Shown piece by piece: positions 50,901 to 62,900 of a stretch of 64,000 bases of DNA (positions within the stretch are counted from its first letter, which is position 1; each line of letters opens with the position of its first letter). Where the stretch lies: NCBI RefSeq assembly GCF_018143015.1, contig NC_054751.1, positions 31,076,347-31,140,346 of the forward strand, given 5' to 3'. Origin of the DNA: Lytechinus variegatus. Lineage: Eukaryota; Echinodermata; Echinoidea; Temnopleuroida; Toxopneustidae. The notes beneath the pieces are model-generated. The model saw only the letters and a program-made list of their open reading frames with translations. It was not told where the DNA came from and did not search any database. The position numbers and the translations under genes are program-made.

Positions 50901-53900
50901 TTTTTTTTATAAACAAGAAGTTTAAGAAAAAAAAAAATTATAAGTCCAGAGACCGGTAGCTGACTTGAAAAGGAAGGGGGGAAAAACAAAGATAGCTTTC
51001 CCGAGAAGGAAGGCCGAGTCAAAGGCGACGAACGCTGACAGGAGACGGCTTCCTAAAAAAATTCTAAGTATTCTTGTGAAGGAAAGAAAATATTTTTTTT
51101 TTTTTTTTTTATAATTAATTGAATAATTAATCAATTAATAAACACAAGAACAAAGGATTGATTGAAACAAAAGAACAATCAACTAACTCGAAACAAGAAA
51201 CAAAGAACTTGAATCGAGGCAAAGGAGCAAGTCAAGAATTAAAAGAATCAATCAATTAATTAATTAATCAATTAACCAATTAATTCAATTAATAAATACA
51301 AGAGCAAAGGATTGATTGAAACAAAAGAACAATCAACTAACTCGAAACAAGAGACAAAGAACTTGAAACGAGGCTGGAATACGACGCTCCTAACGTCCTA
51401 CAGAACCTATCTGTGGAGAAATAAATCAATTAAATTCACGACGAGTCGTATAAACGAAGAAGTCAGTGAATAAAAAGAATTAAAAGGATTAAAAAGGAGC
51501 GAAGACAACGCCCGAGCAGGAAGGCGCGGAGCTATGGGGCGGAGAGGTGAAGACAACCCGCCTGTGAGAAACGTATCTTTAAAAAACAAACTCACGAAGA
51601 GGGACAAGAAACGTTAAAATAATATCACGGAAGCTCCGCGCGACGTGATAATCCTATAACAATCTTAGATGAGAGAAAAAAAGATTGAAATAAGGGAAGA
51701 ATTGCACAATAAAGTATCCAAACGGAAAACAGAAATGCAATTTTGAGAGTGTACTTAGCTTGCGACTGCACTCGACCGCAGGCGAAAGTAAAAGAGGAAA
51801 TGGACGCCAAATTGCGCGACGATCTTGGGATAGTGCGTTGGTAGGGAGATGCAGCGCGCGCGCAGGAAAAATTGTGTACTCTATATTCGGCACGCAGGTT
51901 CATCGTAATGAACTAGCAAATCAAATGGGTATATCCCAGTTATTGATGTAAATTAAGTTCATCTTTATCAAGTAGGCCAACTATATATGGAGCTGTTTCT
52001 GGTTGTTACTACCATGATATCATCCAATGAAACCTTGAAGAATCTTTATCTTTCTTCCCTATCAAATTAGGAAAAGATGAATTAAATTCATGCATAAATC
52101 TGGATCAAACTTACAAGATTCGTCTCCCTTGCAGTAGAGTGGTCCCAGAGTATAATATCCCGATTCGCTTCCATCACCTGTATCACCAAACCTTATCTCA
52201 GTGACTGGTAGAGTTGTCTTATCGGTGAGATAACCAGAATCTTCTCTCCATGTATTGTCATTGGTGTTGCAATTGCAGTGGTGACCATTTGTACATGTGC
52301 CTGAACGTGAAAGTTAAAGTACACTTCTTTTAAATGAAATCTTGTAAAGATGCAGTGATTTTAGTCTTGTCAAATAAAGCAGTGTGTCTCTATCTGATCT
52401 GTGTCAAGTGTGTGTTTAAATTTATACAATAAACGAGAGATGATACTGTATCAATGCTGATATCCCCAGGAGTATTGCGAAATTGTCATACTGGTTAAGG
52501 TTGGCCCACGGCCACACACGTCATACACACCGACACCCATCAATCATGTATAGCAATGACTTGGTCATACTTCATCTTTAGGAGAGCACGAAATAAACGC
52601 CAAGTGGTCAGAACATATCTCTATCTAATATCGCAATGGGTCTAATATTACTTCATAGCCAATAACCTAGGGCGCCCTCTAATATGACTAACAAAAACGT
52701 ACCTGAGTTTCCACAAGCGCACTGTCCGCTGTCCACAGTGGCACCACCCCAATAGTTCTTCTGGTTCCCGTCTCTGTCATACCAAGCCCCATAACCAGTC
52801 ATATAGGAGCCGTGACATTCATACTAAGGCAGGGAGCATAGGGAAAATCAAGAAAAGATACGTTGGTACTGAAATAAAACTTTAGGCAATGAGAACTATA
52901 TGGTTAACGAAATGTGTACACACCATTCATCGCAATCATCTTCCGGATGTATATCAATAACCATCAATACTTCGTATGTTGTGACCATGGACCTAGGTCC
53001 ATGTTCTGACTAACCATGATTTCAGTGTTCTACATGCATAATCATTGACCTGTAGGTCCATTGTATAATGGGACCAAACATTTAAAGGTGGTACATTAAC
53101 AGTTGCAACCAACACTTTTTTTTTCAAAAGGAATAGGTAGAACGTGACAGATTTATATTGTATTTATCATGTTTATGCACATGCATGAATCATACATATT
53201 TTATATCGTTGAACATTTTATGTTTTCGGCATATCTTTTGTCAAATGCATTAATGTTTCCGTTAAATGCTTCGGTTTTTATTATGATATTATTACAATAT
53301 CCACCTTTTCCACACAATTTACCATACTACATCCGTTTCTATTTATTTTGCAATTATCTGTGTTATTGTTTGAGCATTATTAGTAACATTATTACCTTGC
53401 CAATACATTGCAATTCGGCCCTGCATGGCCGCGAAGATGTCTTGAATTGTACTAATGAACAATCTATCTATCTATATATATGTCTTTATGTCTATCTATC
53501 TACCTACCTACCTACCTATCTATCTATATATCTATCTATCCATCTATCAATATCTATCTATATGTCTTTATGTCTATCTATCTATCTACCTACCTACCTA
53601 TCTATATATCTATCTATCTTTGAAAATGATCCATAAAATTATTTCCTACTGATTTTACGGTTTTCCCTTTATTCCTTTCTATCTCTTCTAATTTTTGTTG
53701 CTCTCTTACTTTTCTGCATGGCATTGTTTCCATTATCTAGAACTCTAGGCCCCCCCAGGTTTAACTTAGACCATGGTCTAACTCTGTGCTAAAATTATGG
53801 GAAGACAAAAGTGTCAACAATTTTATTAAGTTGTATGTTTATCTTCACTGTGCTCTTTCCTGATTCATCACTGGTGAAGACAATCACCTTTTAATACTTC

Positions 53901-56900
53901 TTAGACAATTATGAATGATTCGAGAGCCAATAGAGCTGAAATATAATATTTCTACTGTTAGTGATTTATGTAGCAATTGGCTATCCATACTTAAACCACA
54001 ACTTTAAACCTGAGTTTAAGTTAAACCCGACTTCAGAATACGGGCCTAGGTGTTGACTAACTGACCTTGATGTACTGGTAACACTCCCCGCTGATGTCCG
54101 CACCGATAGACACCTGATCAACTGACTTCTTGCCGTATCTAATGTATCGGATGAAACTCAAGGCAGTTTCTGCACCCGTTACCAATGAACGATATTCCTC
54201 TTGGTGCTCAAACGTCGTAATACCTGAAAAAACAAAAACAAAGCGGAAGTGTCTCAGTATTGTTGTAATGACGACTCATACAGATGTAGCTGAACATCTA
54301 ATAGAAGAAAAGGGGAAGGTCAAGCAAAAGACATGCGTACGAGTTAGTAATTTATAGAATTGAATAATGTTTTTTGTCAACATCGAGTGGCAAAATACAT
54401 TTTCTTGTCACTGATGATGCAGCAGGTATACCCTCAATATCGAGACCAGCCATGTCAAATCTACTGTATAATTTCTTATGAAATAGCATCGACTGGTTTA
54501 GAGTCATTCGCACTGATTAGTGTGATGGTGGGTTTTGATGAGCTGATGATCAAGTGTACAGGAATGGATACCAAACCTGGGTGGTGTTTCATAAAGCTGT
54601 TCATAAAGTTACGCGTAACTTTACGAACAACTGGAACATGTTCTTGCACATAAGTCAGCTACATAGGGATATATCATATAGCACAAAAGCAAGAAAGGGT
54701 CACCAGTCGTGCGTAAATTCATTCGTAACTTACAAACAGCTTTATGAAACGGGCCCCAGTTGAAATGAGGATTTCTCAATATCAAGATTTACTTGAACCA
54801 AAAAGGCATAATTAACGACTCAAAATATTTAAAGCTATGAATACCGAAAAATACGTTCAAATCTCAGGAGACAAATTTTAGTAAAAAAAAGCAAATAAAT
54901 GTGTCTACTCATGCCCTTTTCCATTCTTCTAAAACTTCCTTTTTAGAGTGAATCGAATTTGAAGAAAATAATTTCCATCTCTCTAAAGAAAATCAAAAAG
55001 AAGAAAATCATAATATCACATGATATCAGACTTCATGATGTATTTCGCGCTTCAGAGATATGATTTCAACCTTAAAATAAAAATTCATTGTTGATGTCTT
55101 ACCTGTACTAGCATCCGTAGTCATATCACAGTATACTCTGTAAGGGTCCACTCCGTTATTTCTTCCATCTGGATCTATTGTGTAGTAACCGCTAGACGTA
55201 TAGCCCTTACGCTTCCATTCAGCACAAGAAACTGATAACGAGAAGATGAAGGAATAGATGCATGGGCCATTTTGAAAGGGGGGGGGACACAATATCAAAT
55301 TTTTTCCTACTATTTTGGGGTTTTTTTATGATGGAAAAAATCATTCAAGATGACTTTGCATTTCGGATGATAACCTTTTTTTTTTGCTTGTAAAATATAT
55401 TTTCGACCAAATGGTTATACATTTTGGGTGACAACCTTTTTTTTTTTGCTTTTTTGCTAATTTTTCTGGGGGAAAAATTCCTTGATCCGCCCCTGGTCCC
55501 CCTATCTTTGGGGAGAGATTTCCGCCCATGAATAGATGTTTAAGGAAATGGCTGATGCATTAAAGTTGGGTAAATAATAGAATGAAAGTCAAGAAATGAC
55601 GGCGAACCATGAGCCATTAAACTAATTTTAAACTCTAGATTTATTGCAACTGAGTTCTTAAGATTTCCCTAACCTAGGCCTATATATCACATCGTTTTAT
55701 AAAGTTGATCACCATGAAAAGAAGTCACCCACATGTCGCAAATCGTTATCGTTTGGATAGGACTTCAGATATGTGACCAATATCAGTGACGTGGTTATTT
55801 CACACACAAAAAAAATACATAATGCGATTGCACAGAACTTTGGCATGCGCATAACAGTGCATTTTGGTAAATTAAGTTTGTCACAGAAATCGCATATATC
55901 TTCATATGACCAAGTAATCATAGAAAATCGGGAAGAAGATCCTAAAGTAATCAAGAACATCGGGAGTGGCATCGTAATAATACTACACAAAAAATTACAT
56001 ATTCCGCTTAACGGTTTGCCCTTCTCATCAGCTTTACAATGTCGTCGAAACTCAGTATAATTTCTCATCAAAGTTCCTATGCTAATTAATTCAAAGATAA
56101 TTTTGTTTTAACTTTACTTACTGGTATTAAGAGGGTATTTGCAGATGTAGCCAAATGAAGAAGAACAATGTGCATCGTTCCAAGTTCCATCCGAGCTCCA
56201 TCGAAGTGCGCCACAATGCTCTGATCCACCAGCTAGAATAATCAGTTTTAATGGTTACAGAAAAACATCAGAAATGAAGAGAATACTTTAAGCAAAACAT
56301 ATTAGCGGTGATAATGGTAATAAAAGTCGCATTAGACGTCAATTAGAAGTCATGAAGTTAGAAAATAATGATAATAATAATAACGGTATATTTACCCAGG
56401 ATAGCCACTTTAGTTCCGAAAATTGTTCTCCCAGTTGGCCCTGCTATTATTCTTACCCGGCTGAGCTAGACTACCGATTCAGGTGCTCACAAATTTTATA
56501 AATAAAATTTATTGAAATCGATTCTGAATGATTCATAACAATTCCGCCATATTAGATTTTGCTGTTCAAAAATATTAAAATAAAATGACGAAATTACCCT
56601 AATCTTTAGAATTTTAGTGGAAGCATACTTTCCGCCATGTTAGCCATTTCATTCTTGATTAAGATTAAATTTCACTTACAAGGTTCGCCAGAATGCCAGT
56701 TGGTGTATGCCGTCACAGTGCCATCGGTCCATACCCAAGTACCTTCTTCATCAAGGTCATTGTATCCAATCCAGTAGGAGTTCGTTTCAAATGTACGTCT
56801 GAGTGTTTGAAAAAAGAAAAAACAAATACATTTCATTTCGATGCATATGTAACAGGTAGGCTTAGTCGCTGAAGAATCCTGTTAGTCATGTTAGTGTTAG

Positions 56901-59900
56901 ATAGTTTCTGTACTGTTGATAATTGAAAATCTGGAATGGCCTATATAAGGTATAGAGTGCCTGAGTTGAGGGCTTATCGGAGAAAAGCCTTGGTCAACAT
57001 TATATATGTTCCCTTAGAGCTGTAGATCAAGGACACGGGGAGGAGTTGTTGTAGTAAGCTGGTGTTTGTGAATTGTTATTGCCACTGGAGAGAGGGAGAG
57101 AGCCCCGGCCGGGGGGGGGGGGGCCACTTCCATTGACGAGTGGATACCATGCGCGACCATTGGGTCTCGAAAAGCACCCTAAACACGTATTTTCCAATAT
57201 TCTGAAAATTCACCCTTTAACGAGTATTGGCGTCTGAAACCCAAGTATTGGAAATAAAACGATACTCTTGGCAAGTATTCCTTGAAATGAACCCCAAACA
57301 AATACAGCGATATTTTATTTCACGGGTCCGTCGGTCATCGGTTTTACCTTTACACGCCGTTTGGTTTAGTATATACGGCCCCACCTTCTACACCTCGCGC
57401 AAATTGGACTCTTAACACGTAGTGTTGGGGGAAAAGGTCATCCTTTTAAAAACATTTTAATTTTGTTTTATCATCCCCGCAAATTCGACCCTAAACACGT
57501 AGCTTTCCTAGCGAAATAGATTTCATTTTTTTCATTATTTTAGTGCTTTTTGACACCCTTATCACGTTACGTACGTAACGTGCCCTATCTTGAAAAATAC
57601 ATCCTTTTTATGTGTTTTTGGGTCGCGCATGGTATCCACTCGTCAATGTAAGTGCCCCCCCCCCCCCCGAGGAGAGAGCACATACACCATGCTTGATATA
57701 TCATATTCCTCACTTTGTTGAATGCATTTCTCAAGAGTGATTTGTTTCTTCACTCTCTTCCAGGCAAGAATACTTGTGTTAGACTACATTGTTACAAAGA
57801 ATAAGATTGTATTGCATGACTGTAAGGTAGTAAAGTAATCTTATATATCACTGTTTATATTATGTTTGCTTCGTAATAGAATTAATTCACACTTATTAGA
57901 ACTCTATCATTGATAGAATACATTTGTTCCACTTAAAACAATAATAGTTATAAAAAAGAGGAGAGTATATAGCGCACACTTAATACCCCAAATAGTAAAC
58001 TTCATTTTATACAAGTTTGTTTTTAGCGTGGTTGTGTTACTATCACTCTCTTCCAGACTTGACTGATAATTACTCCAACGTCCTCAAAAGTATCAATGAG
58101 TCGTTAGATAGGTTACAAAAGTGTATGTCTGATGTTCATTCATGGATTCTGACTAGAAAACCGAAAATGAACAAAGACGAGACCGGATTCATGATTGAAG
58201 TATCTTCTAAAGAAGACTGACGAACATACAACTAAATGTTCACCTTCTGTTCGCATTCTGGGGTGTAACTTTCGATAAATGTATGAAAATGTCCGAACAT
58301 GTGCCTAATGTGTTCACATAAGATAATTTCCATTTACGTAATATTAGTAGAATCAGAAAGATTCCAGCCATCTGTAACATCATTTAGTCCTATCACATTT
58401 AGATGATTGTAACTCACTTCTCAATGGCATATCACTTAAAGACCTGAGCTCTCTTCAAGCATGGACCCTAGGTTCTTTGGTTTAAGTAAAACGTACCCAC
58501 AAATTTCTGTTGCGGGCGAATGCAGGTAAAGGCGTGCTTTTACGCGAGCAAGGGTGTGGGCGTGTGTGTTTGACAAACGTGTGTGGGTGTGTTTGCGTGT
58601 GTGGGTTGTGTGAGCATGCGCAAGTGGACCATAGAGAGAGAATAAGAGATGTCAGTTGTGTGTATTCCACGAAAGCCTCCTAATCGACTTGCAGTTGTTG
58701 ACGCAGAGATGGGCACTCACCTTGATAGTGCTAGTAGAAAGTCGTTTTCATCTTGGTCACCTATGCTCGCCAGATCTCCGTAGTCGTTGAGCCCTCTGCA
58801 TGCGGCCAAGGCTGTTGTGTAGTCGACAGCAGATTCAACAAGCTGGTAGCAAGCGTTGCCATTACGCGTCCAACCAGAGTCGCATATATCCTGATCACTG
58901 GTGCCATCGTCTACATTAAAATACAATTGCAAAAAACTTCGAATCAGGCAGAGTAAGCAAACATTTCACACGCACCTTTGTCGATAGAGGTAAATTGCAA
59001 GGGTGGAATGGTGATAAATAAAGACATAGGCGCGTTTTCTGAAGTCGGGTTAATTTAAACTCTGGTTTAAAGTTGTGGTTTAACTTTGAATAGACAATAC
59101 TCGCATAAATCTCTAACAGTATAATTTCAATGTAGCAGCTCATTTTTCTCTGTAATCATTCTCAACTGTTTCGGAAGGATAAATAAGATATAATAAATAC
59201 TTCTACGGGCAGGTATGGTCTTTGTCTGGCGAATGTAGCTGAACTATATAGACCGCCCCTGGGTTTTCTCAAGAGAGGGAGGGAGGGAGAGAGAGAGAGG
59301 GGGGGGGGGCGAACATCTATTTGTTGTTTTAGATAGTCACTGACGTTCATTTCGTCAATTTGGTTCAGATACTGTTGATTATACAGTCGGAAGAAATGCC
59401 TCTTATTCTTACAAAAGCGTTTTAAATAAAGTACTTTCAACAAAGTTAGTTCATCCCTTGAACGTGTCTAGGTGATCCGTATACGGGTTAACATTCCTGA
59501 CAATACAGAACTTTAAAGTAACACACTGAATATAAGTAACCATCTCAACTTGAAATATGACTTGTACATAATGTACAAATCCTGGTCAAGAAAAGTGAGT
59601 ATCTCTTAACCATGCACACATACACCATTTTAGAATAATCTAATCTTATATCGTTCTGTACAAATGAAATGGGAATGTTATCAAAAAGAACAATCAGATC
59701 TACGCCCTTTGTTTATAAAGGTTATTTGACTAAATCTGCAAGAATCTATTATTATATATTAATGATCTTTATAAATCAGCAAATGAGCTATCCTTTATAC
59801 TATACGCCGATGATACAAATATATTTCATAGCAATTCAAACTTGAACTCCCTTTGTGATATTGTGAATGCAAATCTTGTACATGTATGTGAATGGTTTAA

Positions 59901-62900
59901 TGCTAACAAATTATCTTTAAATACTAGTATCAAGAAATGTAACTACATGGTTTTTCATAATAGAAAGAATGTCGATTTGAATGATGCATGTGTTATACTC
60001 GACAATGTAATATTACCACGGGTAGACAAAGCCAAGTTCCTTGGAATTTATTTAGATAGTTTTATGACATGGAAAGATCATATACATGAGGTCGAAAGTA
60101 AAGTATCCAAAAACATTGGTATTATATCTAGAATTAGAAATCTCTTGCCAAGTCACATTCTACGTATGTTATATTGTGCTCTGATACTTCCATATTTCTC
60201 GTATTGTAATATTATTTGGGCCAACTCCTGTAAGTCTAGCATCCTAAAGCTTATAATACTGCAAAAGAGGATTGTTCGTATTATATCTGGACTACATATT
60301 CAATCTCACACAAATCCTGTATTCAAAGAGTTAAAATTATTGAAATTTAGCGATATTAATTTGCATCAGCAAAGTATTTTTATGTACAAAAGCACAAACA
60401 ACATTTTCCCCTCGGAATTTAGTAATCTCTGTCATTTTAACTTCAATTCGGATATTCATAAGTATAGTATGAGAAACGCTACCCAAATTCATTTACCGAA
60501 ACAACCCGAAGATACCAGTACGATATTCGTTACTCTGGGCCAAAACTTTGGAACAGTTTACAAGCCCGCCTACAAAACTCTCGTTCTTTGCAATCTTTCT
60601 CTTATAAAATGAAACTTTATTTAAATGCAGATCATTGACATGTTGACATGCTTGAACTACCTTTCATTTCTATTGTTAATTAATGCACATGCCTTACCTG
60701 TTGCTATGCTAGACAAATGTTAGTCAAGCTCTATATACATGTACCAATGTCACGTTACTGCGACCAGTTTACTCTTTTGTTCAAATGAACTTATCTTATC
60801 TTCTAATGCCTACATTTCTTCTCCCTCTTCTCCATCTACTGTATGTTTCTTTTATACTCTTAACTTTCTTTTTTATATGCAATTACATATGATGTCATTA
60901 CAGTACGTAACTTGTTATTTATTTGTATCTGGCGACCCCAACTCAAGCTCTGCTTTTCGGGTTTTCGCCTCCTTCAAATTTGTGTCGAAATATATACTGT
61001 ATTCGTCACTATGTCAAATATTATTTTGTATCTGTTTGAAGGAAATAAATGTGATTTTCAATCAATCAATCAATTATTAAGGATCGTTGTATCTACCTAC
61101 CATAATATTTGTGAAGAAATGCAACCGTGTCAGGAAATCCTCGACTTCCTGTAGAGAAAGACAAAAAGTATAACATCAGTTTGATCAAATTAAAAAAAAG
61201 TTTGTTGTCCAATAAGTTGAGACCCTGAATAAGTTTTCACTTATCCAGATATCGCAAAGCTACGTTCATCTTAATTATGTTTATCACAAATATTTAGAAT
61301 TGATAAATATCATAATACAACTCTAAGTAGGGGTAGTTAAAATGTGAATTTAATTTTTTCGTTGTTGCTTTTGCAGTCTAAAATATGGGCTTTTCAGACA
61401 TTGGTGTTTACTTTCATTCCCGCCCTGAACACGTTTTTTTTCCTTTACAGCGTTTTGTATTTGCTATGTTGGCTCTGAAGTGATGATTTACTCAAACCAA
61501 TGATAAAAATCTAAATTTCAGTTTTATTTCTGGAAAAAATGTCTAGGACGCAAGAGTTATTCGCCTGTAATTTCTAACATAGGCCTATCCACCTCAATGA
61601 TAGAATGTTGCTCCAAGATATACGTAGGAATAGAAAAAACACCAAGGCTTGGAACATTCTTGACAATCTAAATGATTCGATTTGTCTTTTAATCAAGAAA
61701 GAAAAGCGACATACCTGACTCCCATGTTTGGTAAGTAGAAGCAGCACTGTAGATGAAGAAAGGTTTACTGTAGTAGTTGTCCCAGGTACATCCAGAGGTA
61801 CTACCGTAATCACTGATCACGACCCAACCGGCATCGACAGAACACCCTCCGTAATGACGATTTATAAAAAATGTACGATGTCCGTTACTGTTATTGTAAA
61901 AGAGATACAGGAATTCACAATTAAACCGACCGATATAAATATATGTATGAGGCAGGGTCCTGGGAACATTTTTTTTTACTGGGGTGCTAATATAAATTTG
62001 AAAAGCCCCCCCAAAAAAATGTTTTCACTAGAAAATGAAGATCATTTTTATTACATTTTTCAATTTTTACCACATTTTCCAGAATACCTAGGGGTGATGC
62101 CTAAGGAGAATAATACACGTAGCACCCCAAAGAAAATTTAAGGGGTTCTTCAGCACCCCCTCTTCCTAGGGCCATGTTTTGAGGTTCAAAATCAATGTAG
62201 AGGATTTTTCTTTTTAAGCTATAATGAACTGTAGTGTTTAGAGTATTATATTCAGTCATTAAACAAACATCCTTCCAAAGAGATTCGAGAAAGAGTTTCC
62301 AAATCTGTTCTGCATTATTTCAGTATACATGCGTTAGGAAATATGAAGATATCCGAAATGGCCCATCGTCAATATTTCTCTCACATCTTCAAAGTTGAAA
62401 AGGGTATTTAGAATAGTAAAAAAAATGTTCTCACCCTGCCATTGACTGGTAGTTCTTGGTATCCGTGTAGATATCAGAATAGGGTGCATAACTCAGGTAG
62501 TTGGTATGATACCAATTGGTACGACTAGTTCCTGAAGTGTCAAACACCAAACTACGCACTTCAACACCACTAGAATAGAAAGCGAACTTGATCTATGGAG
62601 TTGGATAGAGAGAAAAAAAATCAGCATTAAACATTTAAAGAACAGGCGAGCTATACAAGATAGTATCATCAGAAACCTTTCCTCTCAGGCATGTCATGCT
62701 AGATATCTAGAGAAATTAGAATTTTATGATCACAGAACAGATATTTCGAAATGTGTTCTATGTTGGACACATTGATCCTGTTTTGGGAATTTCTCGTGTG
62801 ATTTCATGGGGTTTATAAATATCTTTGAACGCTTGTATTGGGATTGCTCAAGGATGGAAGCATTACGGAAAGTCGGTTTACGGATGTATCTACTACAGAG

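Larger units (their letters stand above)
32869..51940. mobile_element. About 19-kb composite inverted-repeat element in a lectin-gene intron
   Basis: The left end starts ACTGGGATATACCCATTTGA (32869) and the right end is its inverse, ending 51940. The match with this left end is about 28 bp (plus 15 bp outside), then diverges. The right 148 bp instead match the small unit at 32599-32820. GC-rich outer arms (to about 35.15 kb and from 48.0 kb) surround an inner minisatellite-bounded unit that contains a spliced gene and nested MITEs. No transposase, polymerase or integrase could be recognised. No target duplication is seen at the outer borders, as in DIRS-like elements, but that is not proof of class. 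It is surrounded by exons of the mosaic gene on the minus strand. Confidence 0.7.

Noticed and set aside
32599..51940. Calling the composite a Polinton/Maverick or DIRS element
   Set aside because: Size and long inverted ends fit Polintons and the absence of a target duplication fits DIRS, but no DNA polymerase B, integrase, ATPase, reverse transcriptase or tyrosine recombinase motif could be read in the arms.
53169..53652. Tyr/Ile/Ser-rich frames of 65-155 residues
   Set aside because: Largely translated CTAT microsatellite.
55709..56071. 120-residue minus-strand frame and its plus-strand shadow
   Set aside because: Lies in the intron between CTLD1 and the CNTNAP-like module; in-phase splicing skips it and no domain is recognised. 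The minus-strand frame has a short hydrophobic stretch but nothing else.
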